DNA of 24,099 nucleotides, from positions 1 through 24,099 of the forward strand of contig CAZODA010000048.1 in assembly GCA_964578485.1 (NCBI GenBank). Direction: 5' to 3'. Both the position numbers and the translations under genes were made by a program. Shown in pieces: positions 23,168 through 24,099 of the stretch (its first letter is position 1; each line of letters begins with the position of its first letter). The stretch is from CAZODA01 sp964578485. Its GTDB lineage: Bacteria; Bacteroidota; Bacteroidia; Bacteroidales; Marinilabiliaceae. Below the pieces are notes generated by a model. That model saw only the letters and a list, made by a program, of their open reading frames with translations. It was not told the origin of the DNA and ran no database searches.

Positions 23168-24099
23168 ATGAATAGTCTTAAAAGAATTTTTGTATTAGCA
23201 GGCCTAGCGATGTTTTTTTTAACATCACTTTCTGCCCAGGAAGATGTTACTCAGTTCCTTGATGCAGGTATTCAAGATGCAGGAGTATTATCAAAAGAAT
23301 ATTTACAGCCCTATGGCGAAATGCTGGGAGGCTCTCTAAAAGGAGGCTGGTATAATTCAGCAAGCGTGCATAAATTAGGAGGATTTGATATTACCTTAAC
23401 TGTGAGTGCCTCCATGGTTCCAAGCTCGGGAAAAACATTTGATGTTAATAAAGCATTAGAGGAAATGAGTGGGCAATGGAAACTTGGATCAGGATCACCC
23501 AACATAAGTCCAACCATTGCCGGAGAGCAGGAAGCAAGACCCTTTCTTGTTGAAACTGATGGTTCCGAAAGTACTCGAATTAATTTACCGGATGGAACAG
23601 GATTTGGAATGTTGCCCGTTCCTGCAATACAGGCAGCAGTTGGCCTGCCATACAATTCAGATGTTACACTGAGATTTATACCAACAATTTCGCTGGGAAA
23701 TGCTGGAAAAGTTAACTTGTGGGGATTAGGACTACGACACAGCCTTAATGATTATGTCCCTTTTATTAGAAATTCATCTATTTTTAATGCTTCTGTTATG
23801 CTGGGATATACAAAATTTGGATCTGATATAAATATAGATGATGAGGATTCATTTGTTGTTGGTTCCAAGCAAAAACTCAATATTAACGCAGGTTCCCTTA
23901 TGACGAGAGTATTGTTTGGAATTAATATTCCTGTGCTTTCAGTATATACAGGTTTGGGATATAGCAGCTCAGGAAGTGATTTCGATTTAAAAGGAGATTA
24001 TCTTATTGAAGAAACAATAATGAAAGATCCCTTATCATTGGATTATTCATCAAAGGGTATCGACTTTAATATAGGTCTGAGATTACGCTTTGGATTTAT
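23168..24099 (+). CDS. DUF6588-like exported protein, 3' end cut by window
   Basis: An open frame of 310 codons runs to the window edge without a stop, so the C-terminus is missing. It starts at ATG 23168 with a clear signal peptide (NSLKRIFVLAGLAMFFLTSLSAQ, cleavage after about residue 23). The mature part has EYLQPYGEMLGGSLKGGWYN near its start, then GGFDITLTVSASMVP, LPVPAIQAAVGLPYNSDVTLRFIP, and alternating beta-strand-like segments with aromatic ends (LGYTKFGSD, GLRLRFGF). This resembles the Bacteroidota DUF6588 family of presumed outer-membrane or periplasmic beta-rich proteins. No function is known. The family name is from memory and should be treated as likely. Confidence 0.75.
   Translation, partial: MNSLKRIFVLAGLAMFFLTSLSAQEDVTQFLDAGIQDAGVLSKEYLQPYGEMLGGSLKGGWYNSASVHKLGGFDITLTVSASMVPSSGKTFDVNKALEEMSGQWKLGSGSPNISPTIAGEQEARPFLVETDGSESTRINLPDGTGFGMLPVPAIQAAVGLPYNSDVTLRFIPTISLGNAGKVNLWGLGLRHSLNDYVPFIRNSSIFNASVMLGYTKFGSDINIDDEDSFVVGSKQKLNINAGSLMTRVLFGINIPVLSVYTGLGYSSSGSDFDLKGDYLIEETIMKDPLSLDYSSKGIDFNIGLRLRFGF

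Noticed and set aside
23311..23655. Minus-strand 114-codon frame at the right end
   Set aside because: Lies opposite the DUF6588-like gene, whose signal peptide and family blocks are clear; the minus-strand product looks random.

Overview
The window reads as chromosomal DNA of a member of the Bacteroidota (Bacteroidales/Marinilabiliales-like). The evidence is AT-rich DNA, several start regions preceded by the Bacteroidota -7 element TAnnTTTG (for example TATATTTG before rlmD, ileS and yjbQ), few clear Shine-Dalgarno sites, and lineage-typical gene forms: a type 2-like IleRS, a zinc-finger-degenerate DksA-like protein, a long LspA, WbqC and a DUF6588-like surface protein. No rRNA, tRNA, CRISPR array, prophage, IS transposase or plasmid gene was seen.

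Layout. Positions 1-1163 hold no gene. They are a dense mosaic of short tandem repeats (period 8 at 73-144, period 7 at 1067-1164), small REP-like palindromes and dispersed repeats. From 1164 to 4001 lie a divergent QueF-like gene that lacks the catalytic cysteine, the 23S rRNA methyltransferase rlmD, and an orphan SAM methyltransferase. From 4146 to 8743 come ileS, a DksA/TraR-like gene and lspA, all rightward. At 8740-10881 a 7TM-HD (PgpH-type) c-di-AMP phosphodiesterase gene converges on lspA. Then follow an NlpC/P60 peptidase and a NUDIX hydrolase (rightward), and wbqC and lapA (leftward). Next come a phosphohexomutase and a SIS-only arabinose-5-phosphate-isomerase-like gene, also leftward. 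Positions 15688-18432 carry yjbQ, a HAD phosphatase (leftward), a stand-alone B3/B4 tRNA-binding domain protein and a YycJ-type metallo-beta-lactamase-fold protein. At 18449-20642 the overlapping pair ablA-ablB (lysine 2,3-aminomutase plus beta-lysine acetyltransferase) predicts synthesis of the compatible solute N-epsilon-acetyl-beta-lysine. An M3 oligopeptidase follows, and the right end cuts a secreted/outer-membrane DUF6588-like protein.

How the genes work together. Most are housekeeping: translation (RlmD, IleRS, B3/B4 protein, DksA-like), envelope maturation and sugars (LspA, NlpC/P60, LapA, WbqC, SIS isomerase, phosphohexomutase), and peptide turnover (M3 peptidase). The clearest accessory trait is ablAB, which suggests a salt-stressed (marine or saline) habitat. 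A c-di-AMP phosphodiesterase in the same window is compatible with osmotic control, but a link is only inference.

I see no wholly new multi-gene system. The most unusual observations are the cysteine-less QueF relative, the GxHH (instead of HxGH) signature in IleRS, the repeat mosaic whose heptamer array runs into the queF-like stop codon, and the long structured leader upstream of ablA.
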